A stretch of 30,953 bases of DNA, taken from assembly GCA_035707965.1 (NCBI GenBank), contig DASSTJ010000100.1, forward strand, positions 1-30,953, written 5' to 3'. This DNA comes from DASSTJ01 sp035707965 (GTDB taxonomy: Bacteria > Actinomycetota > Actinomycetes > Actinomycetales > Angustibacteraceae). The translations under genes and the position numbers were made by a program. Numbering within the stretch: the stretch's first letter is position 1; every line of letters starts with the position of its first letter. This document shows, one piece after another, positions 9,080 to 15,585 of this stretch. The notes beneath the pieces are model-generated. The model worked only from the letters and a program-made list of their open reading frames with translations. It did not search any database and was not told the DNA's origin.

Positions 9080-10305
9080 TCAGCCTGGAGGACCACCTCC
9101 GGCGGTGCCTGGACGCGGTCGCGCCCCTCGAGCCGCTGGAGCTCGCGCTGCTCGAGGCGCAGGACTGCGTTCTCGCCGAGGACGTGGTGAGCCCCCTCGA
9201 CCTGCCCGGCTTCGACAACTCGGCCATGGACGGCTACGCCGTGACGGAGGCGGACGTCGCGGCCGCCTCCGAGCAGTCGCCGGTCCGGCTGCCGGTCGTC
9301 GCGGACGTGCCGGCCGGGGCCACCCACCAGGCGAGGATCGTGCCCGGCCAGGCGGTGCGCATCATGACGGGTGCACCCCTGCCGGCCGGCGCCGAGGCGG
9401 TCGTGCCGGTGGAGGACTCCGACGGCGGTATCCGCGAGGTCGAGCTCCGGGCGAGCGTGCCCGCGGGGCGGCACGTGCGGCGGGCCGGCACGGACGTGAA
9501 GGCCGGTGACCTGGTGCTCGCGGCCGGGGCGCAGCTCGGGCCCGCTCAGCTCGCGTTGCTCGCCGCCGTCGGGCGGTCGCGCGTGCGGGTGCACCCGCGT
9601 CCCCGGGTGGTCGTGCTCTCGACCGGCAGCGAGCTCGTCGAGCCCGGCCGCACGCCCGGCTTCGGCCAGGTCGTCGACAGCAACGGCATCATGCTGACGG
9701 CCGCCGCGATCGACGCCGGCGCGCGCCCGTATCGGGTGGGGGTCGTCCGCGACGAGCCGCAGGAGTTCCTGCGGACCCTGACCGACCAGCTGGTGCGCGC
9801 CGACCTCGTCGTCACCTCAGGGGGCGTGAGCGCCGGTGCCTATGACACCGTGAAGGAGGTGCTCTCCGGGCTGGGCACGGTGTGGTTCGGCAAGGTCGCG
9901 ATGCAGCCGGGCATGCCTCAGGGGTTCGGCACCGTGGGTGAGGACCACACGCCGATCTTCACGCTCCCCGGCAACCCGGTGAGCTCCTTCGTGTCGTTCG
10001 AGATGTTCGTCAGACCCGTGCTGCGCAAGATGGCCGGGCACCAGGGCCTCTTCCGGCGCAGCGAGACCGCGCGCGCGCTCGAGCCCTGGTCGGCGCCCTC
10101 GGGCAAGGTGCAGCTGGCGCGCGGCGAGCTCGGCACCACCGACGACGGCGAGCGCGTCGTCCGGCTGGCTGGTCCGTCCCAGGGCTCCTACGTTCTCGGC
10201 GGGCTCGCTGCCGCCACGTGCCTGGTCGTCGTCCCCGAGCACGTGACCCGGGTCGAGGCCGGCGACGAGCTGCGTTGCCTCGTGCTCGACCGGCGGCGTC
10301 GATGA
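9076..10305 (+). CDS. moeA: MoeA-family molybdopterin molybdenumtransferase / gephyrin-like protein (Glp type)
   Basis: A 409-residue protein of full MoeA length. Visible motifs are FDNSAMDGYAV (from residue 46), the TGSEL loop (about 183) and VDSNG, the TSGGVSAGAYD loop (about 247-257) and LPGNPVSS. Classical MoeA inserts molybdate into adenylylated molybdopterin. In E. coli MoeA and gephyrin the glycine after SGGVSxG is followed by an acidic residue; here it is Ala, which from memory is common in actinobacterial MoeA1. In Corynebacterium the galU-linked MoeA paralogue Glp is reported to bind FtsZ and a membrane receptor, GlpR. A GlpR/SepX-like gene lies four genes downstream (12272-13342), so a divisome role is plausible. 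The immediate moaC and moaB neighbours instead suggest cofactor synthesis; both roles may coexist. The start overlaps the galU stop. Confidence 0.93.
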   Translation: MISLEDHLRRCLDAVAPLEPLELALLEAQDCVLAEDVVSPLDLPGFDNSAMDGYAVTEADVAAASEQSPVRLPVVADVPAGATHQARIVPGQAVRIMTGAPLPAGAEAVVPVEDSDGGIREVELRASVPAGRHVRRAGTDVKAGDLVLAAGAQLGPAQLALLAAVGRSRVRVHPRPRVVVLSTGSELVEPGRTPGFGQVVDSNGIMLTAAAIDAGARPYRVGVVRDEPQEFLRTLTDQLVRADLVVTSGGVSAGAYDTVKEVLSGLGTVWFGKVAMQPGMPQGFGTVGEDHTPIFTLPGNPVSSFVSFEMFVRPVLRKMAGHQGLFRRSETARALEPWSAPSGKVQLARGELGTTDDGERVVRLAGPSQGSYVLGGLAAATCLVVVPEHVTRVEAGDELRCLVLDRRRR

Positions 10306-10874
10306 GCTCGCTCGGCGAGGACGAACCGGGCTACGGCGAACCGAGGGACGACGCGGGCGACGACGTCCCGGCCGCTGGTGCAGCCGGGTCGGGGCCGACG
10401 CGCGCGCCCGCGCTGACGCACGTCGACGAGCGTGGCCAGGCGCGCATGGTGGACGTGTCGGGCAAGGCCGTGACGGCGCGCAGCGCCACCGCGCGCGGCC
10501 GGGTGCTGCTGTCACCGGCCGCGGTGGCGGCGCTGCGGGGTGGCACGGTGCCGAAGGGTGACGCGCTCGCGGTCGCCCGTGTCGCGGGGCTGCAGGCCGC
10601 CAAGAAGACCCCCGACCTCGTGCCGCTGGCGCACCCGATCGCCGTCCACGGTGTCGTCGTCGAGCTGGACGTCGCCGACGACGGTGTCGACATCGAGGCG
10701 ACGGTGCGCACCGCCGACCGCACGGGCATCGAGATGGAGGCGCTGACGTGCGTCACGGTGGCGGCCCTCGCGCTCATCGACATGGTGAAGGCCGTCGACA
10801 AGCACGCTCGCATCACCGACGTCCGGGTCGTGGCCAAGAGCGGGGGACGGTCCGGCGACTGGACGGCACCCTGA
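10302..10874 (+). CDS. moaC: Cyclic pyranopterin monophosphate synthase
   Basis: MoaC completes the first step of molybdenum cofactor synthesis, turning the MoaA product into cyclic pyranopterin monophosphate. The conserved core begins at LTHVDERGQARMVDVSGK and includes PLAHPIAVHGV, GIEMEALTCVTVAAL and the active-site segment DMVKAVDKHARI. From the ATG at 10302, which overlaps the moeA stop, the protein has 190 residues. The roughly 38 residues before the core are acidic and Gly/Ala/Pro-rich, an extension absent from compact MoaC proteins (about 160 residues). An internal start cannot be excluded, but the ATGA overlap favours 10302. Confidence 0.94.
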   Translation: MSSLGEDEPGYGEPRDDAGDDVPAAGAAGSGPTRAPALTHVDERGQARMVDVSGKAVTARSATARGRVLLSPAAVAALRGGTVPKGDALAVARVAGLQAAKKTPDLVPLAHPIAVHGVVVELDVADDGVDIEATVRTADRTGIEMEALTCVTVAALALIDMVKAVDKHARITDVRVVAKSGGRSGDWTAP

Positions 10875-10908
10875 CGGCGCCGACCCAGAGTGCGCCAGGA
10901 TGGGCGTC

Positions 10909-11562
10909 ATGAGAGCGAAGGTCATCGTCGCGTCGAACCGCGCGTCCGCCGGGGTCTACGAGGACCGGGGCGGTCCGATCCTCGTCGAGGGCCTCCGCGC
11001 GCTCGGCTTCGAGGTCGGCGACCCGCACGTGGTGCCGGACGGCGAGCCGGTGCACGAGGCGTTGACCGCTGCCCTGGCCGACGACCCCGACGTGATCCTC
11101 ACCAGCGGCGGCACCGGCCTGACCGCGGGTGACCTCACGCCTGAGATGACGCGGCGCGTGCTCGACCGCGAGGTCCCCGGCGTCGCCGAGGCGATCCGAG
11201 CCTACGGTCTGGCGAAGGGCGTGCCAGCCGCGATGCTCTCGCGGGGACTCGCTGGCCTGGCCGGACGCACCCTGGTCGTGAACCTGCCCGGCACCCGCGG
11301 CGGCTGCCGTGATGGGCTCGCGGTGCTCGAGCCGGTGCTGCAGCACGCGATCGACCAGGTCGCGGGGGTCGACCACAGCGCGAGCGGCACCGACCAGGTC
11401 GAGAGCGGCGCGCACGTCGGACGAGGGGCTGAGCGCCACGGGCACGGGCACGGCGGGCACGGGCGCGGCGGGCACGGGCGCGGGCCGGACGCGTCCCCGT
11501 CCGAACCAGCCCCCCGCAGGGAGCGGGACCGGCCGGATGCGCTGCGCGTCGACACCGACTGA
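10909..11562 (+). CDS. moaB: MoaB/Mog-family molybdopterin-binding protein with His/Gly-rich tail
   Basis: The first 150 residues are a molybdopterin-binding domain: start MRAKVIVASNRASAG, TSGGTGLTAGDLTPE in the middle and VVNLPGTRGGCRDGL near its end. The family adenylylates molybdopterin (MogA/MoaB) before metal insertion by MoeA. A tail of about 65 residues follows that the family does not need; it contains a His/Gly/Arg repeat (about residues 177-192) and a charged C-terminus. The start at 10909 is preceded by AGGA at eight bases; an in-frame ATG at 10900 is an alternative. It lies 34 bases after moaC, so probably the same operon. Confidence 0.9.
   Translation: MRAKVIVASNRASAGVYEDRGGPILVEGLRALGFEVGDPHVVPDGEPVHEALTAALADDPDVILTSGGTGLTAGDLTPEMTRRVLDREVPGVAEAIRAYGLAKGVPAAMLSRGLAGLAGRTLVVNLPGTRGGCRDGLAVLEPVLQHAIDQVAGVDHSASGTDQVESGAHVGRGAERHGHGHGGHGRGGHGRGPDASPSEPAPRRERDRPDALRVDTD
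11440..11484 (+). repeat. Three tandem 15-bp units coding GHGxG in the moaB tail
   Basis: Three adjoining 15-base units of the form GGGCACGGGCRCGGS encode Gly-His-Gly-(His/Arg)-Gly repeats within the moaB reading frame. The short in-frame repeat should be prone to length variation without a frame change. Confidence 0.8.
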
Positions 11563-11592
11563 CGTGCGCCGGGTCGCCGAAGGGCATCGTCC

Positions 11593-12189
11593 ATGACCTG
11601 GCCCGTGGAGCTGGTCGACGACGACATCGGCCTGCGTCCGCTGCGCTACCGCGACGCCGCGGCCTGGCGCCGGCTCCGCTACGAGAACAGGCAGTGGCTC
11701 GCACCCTGGGAGGCCACGACGCCGGATCCCGCGACGCCGCCCCTTCGCTTCACGCAGCTCGTGCGGTCGATGAACCGGGAGGCCCACGCCGGTCGGGCGA
11801 TGCCGTTCACCATCACGCTCGCCGGAGAGGTCGTCGGCCAGCTCTCGGTCGTGGGAATCTCGTGGGGGTCGTTGCGGTCCGGGCACATCGGCTACTGGGT
11901 ATCGCGGGAGGTGGCCGGTCAGGGCATCGCCCCGACGGCCGTCGCCCTCGCGACCGACCACTGCCTGCTGCACGCCGGCCTGCACCGCATCGAGGTCAAC
12001 ATCCGGCCCGAGAACACCGCGAGCCTTCGCGTCGTCGCGAAGCTGGGCTTCCGGGACGAAGGGCTGCGGCGGCGCTATCTCCACATCGACGGCGCCTGGC
12101 GCGACCACCGCACGTTCGCGCTGTGCACGGAGGACCTGCCGCCCGGTGGGCTGCTCGCTGCCTACCACGCGAGCCAGCGGCGAGCCTGA
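11593..12189 (+). CDS. rimJ: GNAT-family N-acetyltransferase (RimJ/RimL type)
   Basis: A 198-residue single-domain acetyltransferase. The opening (DDDIGLRPLRYRDAAAWRRL) and the acetyl-CoA loop VSREVAGQGIAPTAV are typical of RimJ/RimL, which acetylate N-termini of ribosomal proteins; the real substrate is unknown. HRIEVNIRPENTASLRVVAKLGF is the conserved C-terminal strand-helix region of this subfamily (written here only as landmarks near residues 138-160). A GNAT gene in this position between moeA and a membrane protein gene matches Rv0995 in M. tuberculosis (from memory). It starts 30 bases after moaB. Confidence 0.9.
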   Translation: MTWPVELVDDDIGLRPLRYRDAAAWRRLRYENRQWLAPWEATTPDPATPPLRFTQLVRSMNREAHAGRAMPFTITLAGEVVGQLSVVGISWGSLRSGHIGYWVSREVAGQGIAPTAVALATDHCLLHAGLHRIEVNIRPENTASLRVVAKLGFRDEGLRRRYLHIDGAWRDHRTFALCTEDLPPGGLLAAYHASQRRA

Positions 12190-12257
12190 AACCCCAACTG
12201 TCACACCAGTCTCACGACACACCGGCTCGCCTGCCGGGCTGGCCGTGGTCGCGGACC

Positions 12258-12263
12258 TACGGT
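12258..12263 (+). promoter_or_regulatory. -10 element TACGGT upstream of the SepX-like gene
   Basis: TACGGT ends eight bases before the GTG start, compatible with a leaderless or very short-leader transcript, so this gene may have its own promoter in addition to read-through from the upstream operon. Confidence 0.4.
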
Positions 12264-12271
12264 GAGTCACC

Positions 12272-13342
12272 GTGGACCCCAGCAGCCTCATCTTCTTGGC
12301 GATCATCGCGATCTGGGCTGCGTACCTGGTGGGTCACTGGATCCGTCGGCGCGACCAGCTGGCGACCGCTCGCTCGATCGACCGGTTCTCCGAGGCCATG
12401 CGGGTGCTCGAGCGCCGTGCGCCGACGCGTCCTGTCACGGCCGCTCGTCCCACCGCGCGGTCCTACGTGGTCGCGCCCGTCCGGGTGCCACCGGTGACGT
12501 CCGGGACTCGGACCGCGTCGTCCGCCTCCTCCGCGCCGACACGGCACGGCGATGCTCCGGCCGCCGGCCTGGCGGCACGTCTGCCTGCCGCGGGCGCGGC
12601 CGCGGCGGCCTCAGCCTCAGCGTCGGGAGCGCGTCTGGCCGAGCGTCGTGCTCGACCGGGCATCACCCGTGACGCCGCCCGCCGTCGCGCCCGGCTGGTG
12701 CTCGCACTGGTGAGCCTCACGGTGCTGGCGTGGTGCCTGGTCGCCGCGACGGGCCTCGTCTGGTGGCCCGCCGCCGTGGTGACCGCGCTGCTGGGCGCCG
12801 TGCTCGTGCGCATGCGCCGCACTGCCCGGTCGGCGCGAACCTCGTCGGGTGCCCGGCGCGGCCTGGCGTCGCGGGTGCCGGCACCCGCTCGTCGTCCACG
12901 GCACCACCAGGACGTCCGGTCGGTCCTCGCGCAGGTGCAGGCCGCCCGCCGGTCGCACGACACCGGGGCCGTTCCCGCCTCCTCGGTCGTGGGGCGTGCG
13001 GTGATCACGGTGGACGCCGGCACGCAGGCGGCTCTGCGCGCGTCGACGGAGGCGCCCGTGGAGATCGGCCAGTCGCACGGCTCCTCGGACGAGTGGCAGC
13101 CGGTTCCTGTGCCACCGCCGACCTACACCCTCAAGCCGAAGGCCCGTCCGGCGCGACGGCAGGCTGAGCGCCCCGGGCAGGTGGACGACGCCGCGGCCGA
13201 GCAGGGGGCCGGTGGTGGTCCGGGCGGTGGCACGATGGCCGCCGGCCCGGGAGCGGACGTCCCCGCCCCGGTCGCCGCTGACGAGCCGCCGCAGTTCGAC
13301 CTGGACGAGATCCTCGAGCGCCGGATCGCCGCCAACGGCTGA
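12272..13342 (+). CDS. sepX: SepX/GlpR-type divisome membrane protein
   Basis: A 356-residue protein without enzyme motifs. An N-terminal membrane helix (SSLIFLAIIAIWAAYLVGHW, about 4-23) is followed by the conserved segment RRRDQLATARSIDRFSEAM, then a variable Ala/Ser-rich linker, two adjacent helices (about 142-160 and 163-181) and a low-complexity cytosolic region ending in an acidic FDLDEILERR motif. N-terminal pattern, length and position after galU-moeA-rimJ match Rv0996. That family is known as SepX in Streptomyces and GlpR in Corynebacterium, where it is a membrane partner of the division machinery and, in Corynebacterium, of the gephyrin-like MoeA protein Glp. Function here is inferred from that relationship. 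It is the last gene of the run, before tRNA-Ala. Confidence 0.8.
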   Translation: MDPSSLIFLAIIAIWAAYLVGHWIRRRDQLATARSIDRFSEAMRVLERRAPTRPVTAARPTARSYVVAPVRVPPVTSGTRTASSASSAPTRHGDAPAAGLAARLPAAGAAAAASASASGARLAERRARPGITRDAARRRARLVLALVSLTVLAWCLVAATGLVWWPAAVVTALLGAVLVRMRRTARSARTSSGARRGLASRVPAPARRPRHHQDVRSVLAQVQAARRSHDTGAVPASSVVGRAVITVDAGTQAALRASTEAPVEIGQSHGSSDEWQPVPVPPPTYTLKPKARPARRQAERPGQVDDAAAEQGAGGGPGGGTMAAGPGADVPAPVAADEPPQFDLDEILERRIAANG

Positions 13343-13367
13343 GCGTCGGGCACCCTTGGCGGGCTGG

Positions 13368-13373
13368 TAACCT
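13368..13373 (+). promoter_or_regulatory. -10 element TAACCT of tRNA-Ala
   Basis: TAACCT lies 25 bases before the mature tRNA 5' end, a usual distance for a tRNA precursor leader. No convincing -35 box at 17 bases is visible. Confidence 0.5.
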
Positions 13374-13398
13374 GGACGCCGCACCGACAGGTGCTCCT

Positions 13399-13471
13399 GG
13401 GGCTGTGGCGCAGCTGGTAGCGCACCTCGTTCGCAACGAGGGGGTCAGGGGTTCGAGTCCCCTCAGCTCCA
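13399..13471 (+). tRNA. tRNA-Ala, anticodon CGC
   Basis: The full cloverleaf can be folded by eye. The acceptor GGGGCTG/CAGCTCC has one G-U pair; the D stem is GCGC/GCGC; the anticodon stem CCTCG/CGAGG carries loop TTCGCAA with anticodon CGC at 13432-13434 (reads GCG, Ala). The variable loop has five bases and the T stem AGGGG/CCCCT carries TTCGAGT. Discriminator A is at 13471. CCA is not encoded (CCC follows). Length is 73 bases. A GCG-reading alanine tRNA suits the high-GC codon use. Confidence 0.97.
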
Positions 13472-13476
13472 CCCTG

Positions 13477-13504
13477 GAAGGGCCGGCCACTCGCCCGGCC
13501 CTTC
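13477..13504 (+). terminator. Terminator hairpin after tRNA-Ala
   Basis: GAAGGGCCGG (13477-13486) and CCGGCCCTTC (13495-13504) form a perfect 10-bp stem with an eight-base loop, starting five bases after the tRNA and followed by a short T-rich stretch (GTCGTT). It lies between the tRNA and the convergent DinB-like gene and may serve both. Confidence 0.7.
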
Positions 13505-13536
13505 GTCGTTCCCGGACCTCTCGGCGCCAGCGGGCG

Positions 13537-14121
13537 TCAGAAGCGGGCAGCGAGCTCGGTGAGCTTGGCGACGTAGGCTGACCGGTCGCCGTCCGGGACG
13601 TTGGAGCTGGTGGATGACAGCCCGACGGCGCCGTCCACCTGCTCGCGAAGGATGTCGGCGTGACCCGCATGGCGGGCGAGGTCCACGGTGACGTGGACGA
13701 TGACGCGCTGCAGCGTGACTGCCTGCCGGTCGGGTGGCCACCACGGAACGCGTCCGGGCGCGTCGAGCGGCAACGCGCTGATGGTCTCGTCGGCGAACAC
13801 CCAGACGCGCCGGTACAGGTCCACGATGCCCTCGGCCGTCTCGTCCTCGGTCGCGTACCAGTCGGCGTCCGGATCCACCTCGATCGCCGACTCGGTCACG
13901 ATCTCGTCGGGTGTCGGCCACGGCCGTCCGAAGGTGTCGCCGAAGTAGCCGACCTCGACGTTGAGGGCGTGCTTGACGATGCCGAGCAGGTTCGTGCCGG
14001 TAGGGGTGCGCGGCAGACGGAGGTCGCGTTCGTCCAAGCCCTCGACCTTCCAGAGCAGTGCCTCACGGGTCTGCTGCAGGTAGTGGTGGAGTGCCGCCTT
14101 GTGGTCGGTCAGATCAGCCAT
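13537..14121 (-). CDS. DinB/DUF664-family protein (mycothiol-transferase-like four-helix bundle)
   Basis: A 194-residue protein with the opening pattern of the family (DHKAALHHYLQQTREALLWKV) and TGTNLLGIVKHALNVEVGYF, in which His51 is a predicted metal ligand. A second His cluster (His143, and HAGH at 151-154) would complete the metal site. Actinobacterial members are thought to be metal-dependent thiol (mycothiol/bacillithiol) S-transferases in detoxification; the substrate here is unknown. It lies 70 bases downstream of ogt on the same strand, so the sigma-ogt-DinB order may be one operon for alkylation or electrophile stress (inference). Confidence 0.82.
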   Translation of the reverse strand: MADLTDHKAALHHYLQQTREALLWKVEGLDERDLRLPRTPTGTNLLGIVKHALNVEVGYFGDTFGRPWPTPDEIVTESAIEVDPDADWYATEDETAEGIVDLYRRVWVFADETISALPLDAPGRVPWWPPDRQAVTLQRVIVHVTVDLARHAGHADILREQVDGAVGLSSTSSNVPDGDRSAYVAKLTELAARF

Positions 14122-14191
14122 GTGCCCACCCTGGACCCTGCGTCCGTCAGTCGCCTCAGGCGCCCGGTGCCCGTCGGTCGGTCGAGAGACC

Positions 14192-14824
14192 TCAGGCTGC
14201 TGACTCCAGCGCCAGCAGGGCGCGCTTGGCGTCGAGCCCGCCGAGGTAGCCGCCCAACGAGCCGTCCGAGCGCAGGACGCGGTGGCACGGCACGACGACC
14301 GGCAGCGGGTTGGTCGCGCAGGCCGACCCCACGGCCCGTACGGCGCGGGGGCTGCCCACCGCGGACGCCACCTGCGTGTAGGTCTCCGTCCGCCCGAACT
14401 GGATCTCGGGCAGGTGGTGCAGGACGATCCGACGAAAGCCGGTCGACAGTGACAGGTCCAGGGCGACGTCGAAGCTCCGCCGCCGTCCCGCGAAGTACTC
14501 GTCGAGCTCGCGCGCGACGTCGTCCAGCCGTGCGGGAGCCTCGAGCACCCGTGGGCTCACCCGCTCGGCGAGCCGTTGCAGCACCGCGTCGTGCCCCTCG
14601 CTCGCGAAGGCCACGCGCACGAGCCCGCGCTCCGTGGCGGCGAGCAGCAGCGACCCGACCGGCGAGTCGACAGTGCGGTAGGCGACATCCAGCAGGCCCT
14701 CCCGCGCGGCGGCCTCAGCGAGGTTCGCGTGCAGGGGGTCGAGAAGGTGGGGGGCCATGGCGGGCGCCGGGCCGAGCACGGCGGCGAAGTCGATCTCGTC
14801 GGCGTCCGAACGGTTCGTGGTCAT
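14192..14824 (-). CDS. ogt: Methylated-DNA-[protein]-cysteine S-methyltransferase
   Basis: A suicide repair protein that takes the alkyl group from O6-alkylguanine or O4-alkylthymine. The C-terminal domain shows the family order: FGRTETYTQVASAVGSPRAV (the DNA-binding helix region), ACATNPLPVVVPCHRV with the acceptor Cys in PCHR, then GSLGGYLGGLDAKRALL. The N-terminal half (SPVGSLLLAATERGLVRVAF) is the ribonuclease-H-like domain of Ogt/AdaB. The 210-residue length is slightly long because of about 40 extra N-terminal residues. Its ATG overlaps the stop of the upstream sigma-factor gene (ATGA), implying translational coupling. Confidence 0.94.
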   Translation of the reverse strand: MTTNRSDADEIDFAAVLGPAPAMAPHLLDPLHANLAEAAAREGLLDVAYRTVDSPVGSLLLAATERGLVRVAFASEGHDAVLQRLAERVSPRVLEAPARLDDVARELDEYFAGRRRSFDVALDLSLSTGFRRIVLHHLPEIQFGRTETYTQVASAVGSPRAVRAVGSACATNPLPVVVPCHRVLRSDGSLGGYLGGLDAKRALLALESAA

Positions 14825-15312
14825 GCTGTCTCTCCTGTCTTCTCCGGCAGCCGGTCGCGCAGGGTTGCGATGCCGTCGGAGGCGGCCCGTCGCGCTGCCA
14901 CGGCGGTCCCGCCGACCAGCTCCGCGACCTGCGCGTACGGCAGACCGCCCAGGTAGCGGTAGGCGATCACCAGCCGCTGCTTCTCCGGCAGGTCCTTCAC
15001 GTGCGCCCACACGTCGTCGTCCCGGCCGGCCGGGTCGTGCGCGGACGACGCGCGCTCGGGCACCTCGTCGACCGGAACGGCACGACGTCGCCGCGCGCGC
15101 AGGTGGTCGATCGCCTTGCGGTGCGTGATCGTGACGAGCCACGCCTCGACGTTGGCGTCGTCCGCGAGCTCCGGGTACGCGCGCAGCGCGGCCAGGAACG
15201 CCTCGGACCACACGTCGTCGGCGTCGCTCGACCCGACCACAGCGCGGGCCACCCGCAGCACGGTGGGCCCGTGCTGCGTCACGACTCGCTCGAAGGGCTG
15301 CTTGACGTTCAT
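14821..15312 (-). CDS. ECF-type RNA polymerase sigma factor, coupled to ogt
   Basis: A 163-residue sigma-70-family protein. Region 2 is seen in VLRVARAVVGSSDADDVWSE and FLAALRAYPEL with VEAWLVTITHRKAIDHLRAR; region 4 is LPEKQRLVIAYRYLGGLPYA followed by QVAELVGGTAVAARRAASDG. ATG at 15312 is chosen because upstream codons do not resemble the family, but the Shine-Dalgarno (GAGGTG) abuts it; the adjacent in-frame GTG at 15315 is an alternative. No anti-sigma gene is adjacent; the overlapping downstream gene is ogt. This suggests it activates alkylation-damage or other stress genes, including its own operon (inference). It is divergent from the ABC-transporter operon across a 273-base region. Confidence 0.85.
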   Translation of the reverse strand: MNVKQPFERVVTQHGPTVLRVARAVVGSSDADDVWSEAFLAALRAYPELADDANVEAWLVTITHRKAIDHLRARRRRAVPVDEVPERASSAHDPAGRDDDVWAHVKDLPEKQRLVIAYRYLGGLPYAQVAELVGGTAVAARRAASDGIATLRDRLPEKTGETA

Positions 15313-15585
15313 CACCTCGTAGACGGCTCTCGGGCGCCCGACGTGAGGTCGGCTGGCCGATCCGGCACGGCGGTCGCCGTGGGGAGCACCGTCGCCCGGG
15401 TCGACGCCAGCCACCCCGGTAGGGTGCTGAGCCTCGTGACGGTGTGCCGACAGCCCACTGTCACGGGGCCCGAGTGTGGGACGCGCGCCCATTCTGACGG
15501 TTCACCAACGGCCATAGCGTCCCTGCATCCCGGCGATTTCCTCGACGCGCACCGCGCGGCATCGCCGGGGCTGGAGGACACCGAG

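Noticed and set aside
11440..11484. The 15-bp repeats in moaB as a CRISPR-like or regulatory array
   Set aside because: The units are directly adjacent without spacers and keep the reading frame; they are a coding minisatellite.
12199..12224. CAC-containing direct repeats (GTCACAC, GTCTCAC) before the sepX-like gene, resembling a response-regulator (MtrA-type) site
   Set aside because: Only two imperfect copies, and I cannot distinguish this from chance; noted as a possible operator but not annotated.
13660..15585. A very long plus-strand open frame upstream of the ABC binding protein
   Set aside because: It runs antisense through the DinB-like, ogt and sigma genes, has Arg/Pro/Ala-rich random content, and a lipoprotein signal peptide with Shine-Dalgarno begins only at 15586.
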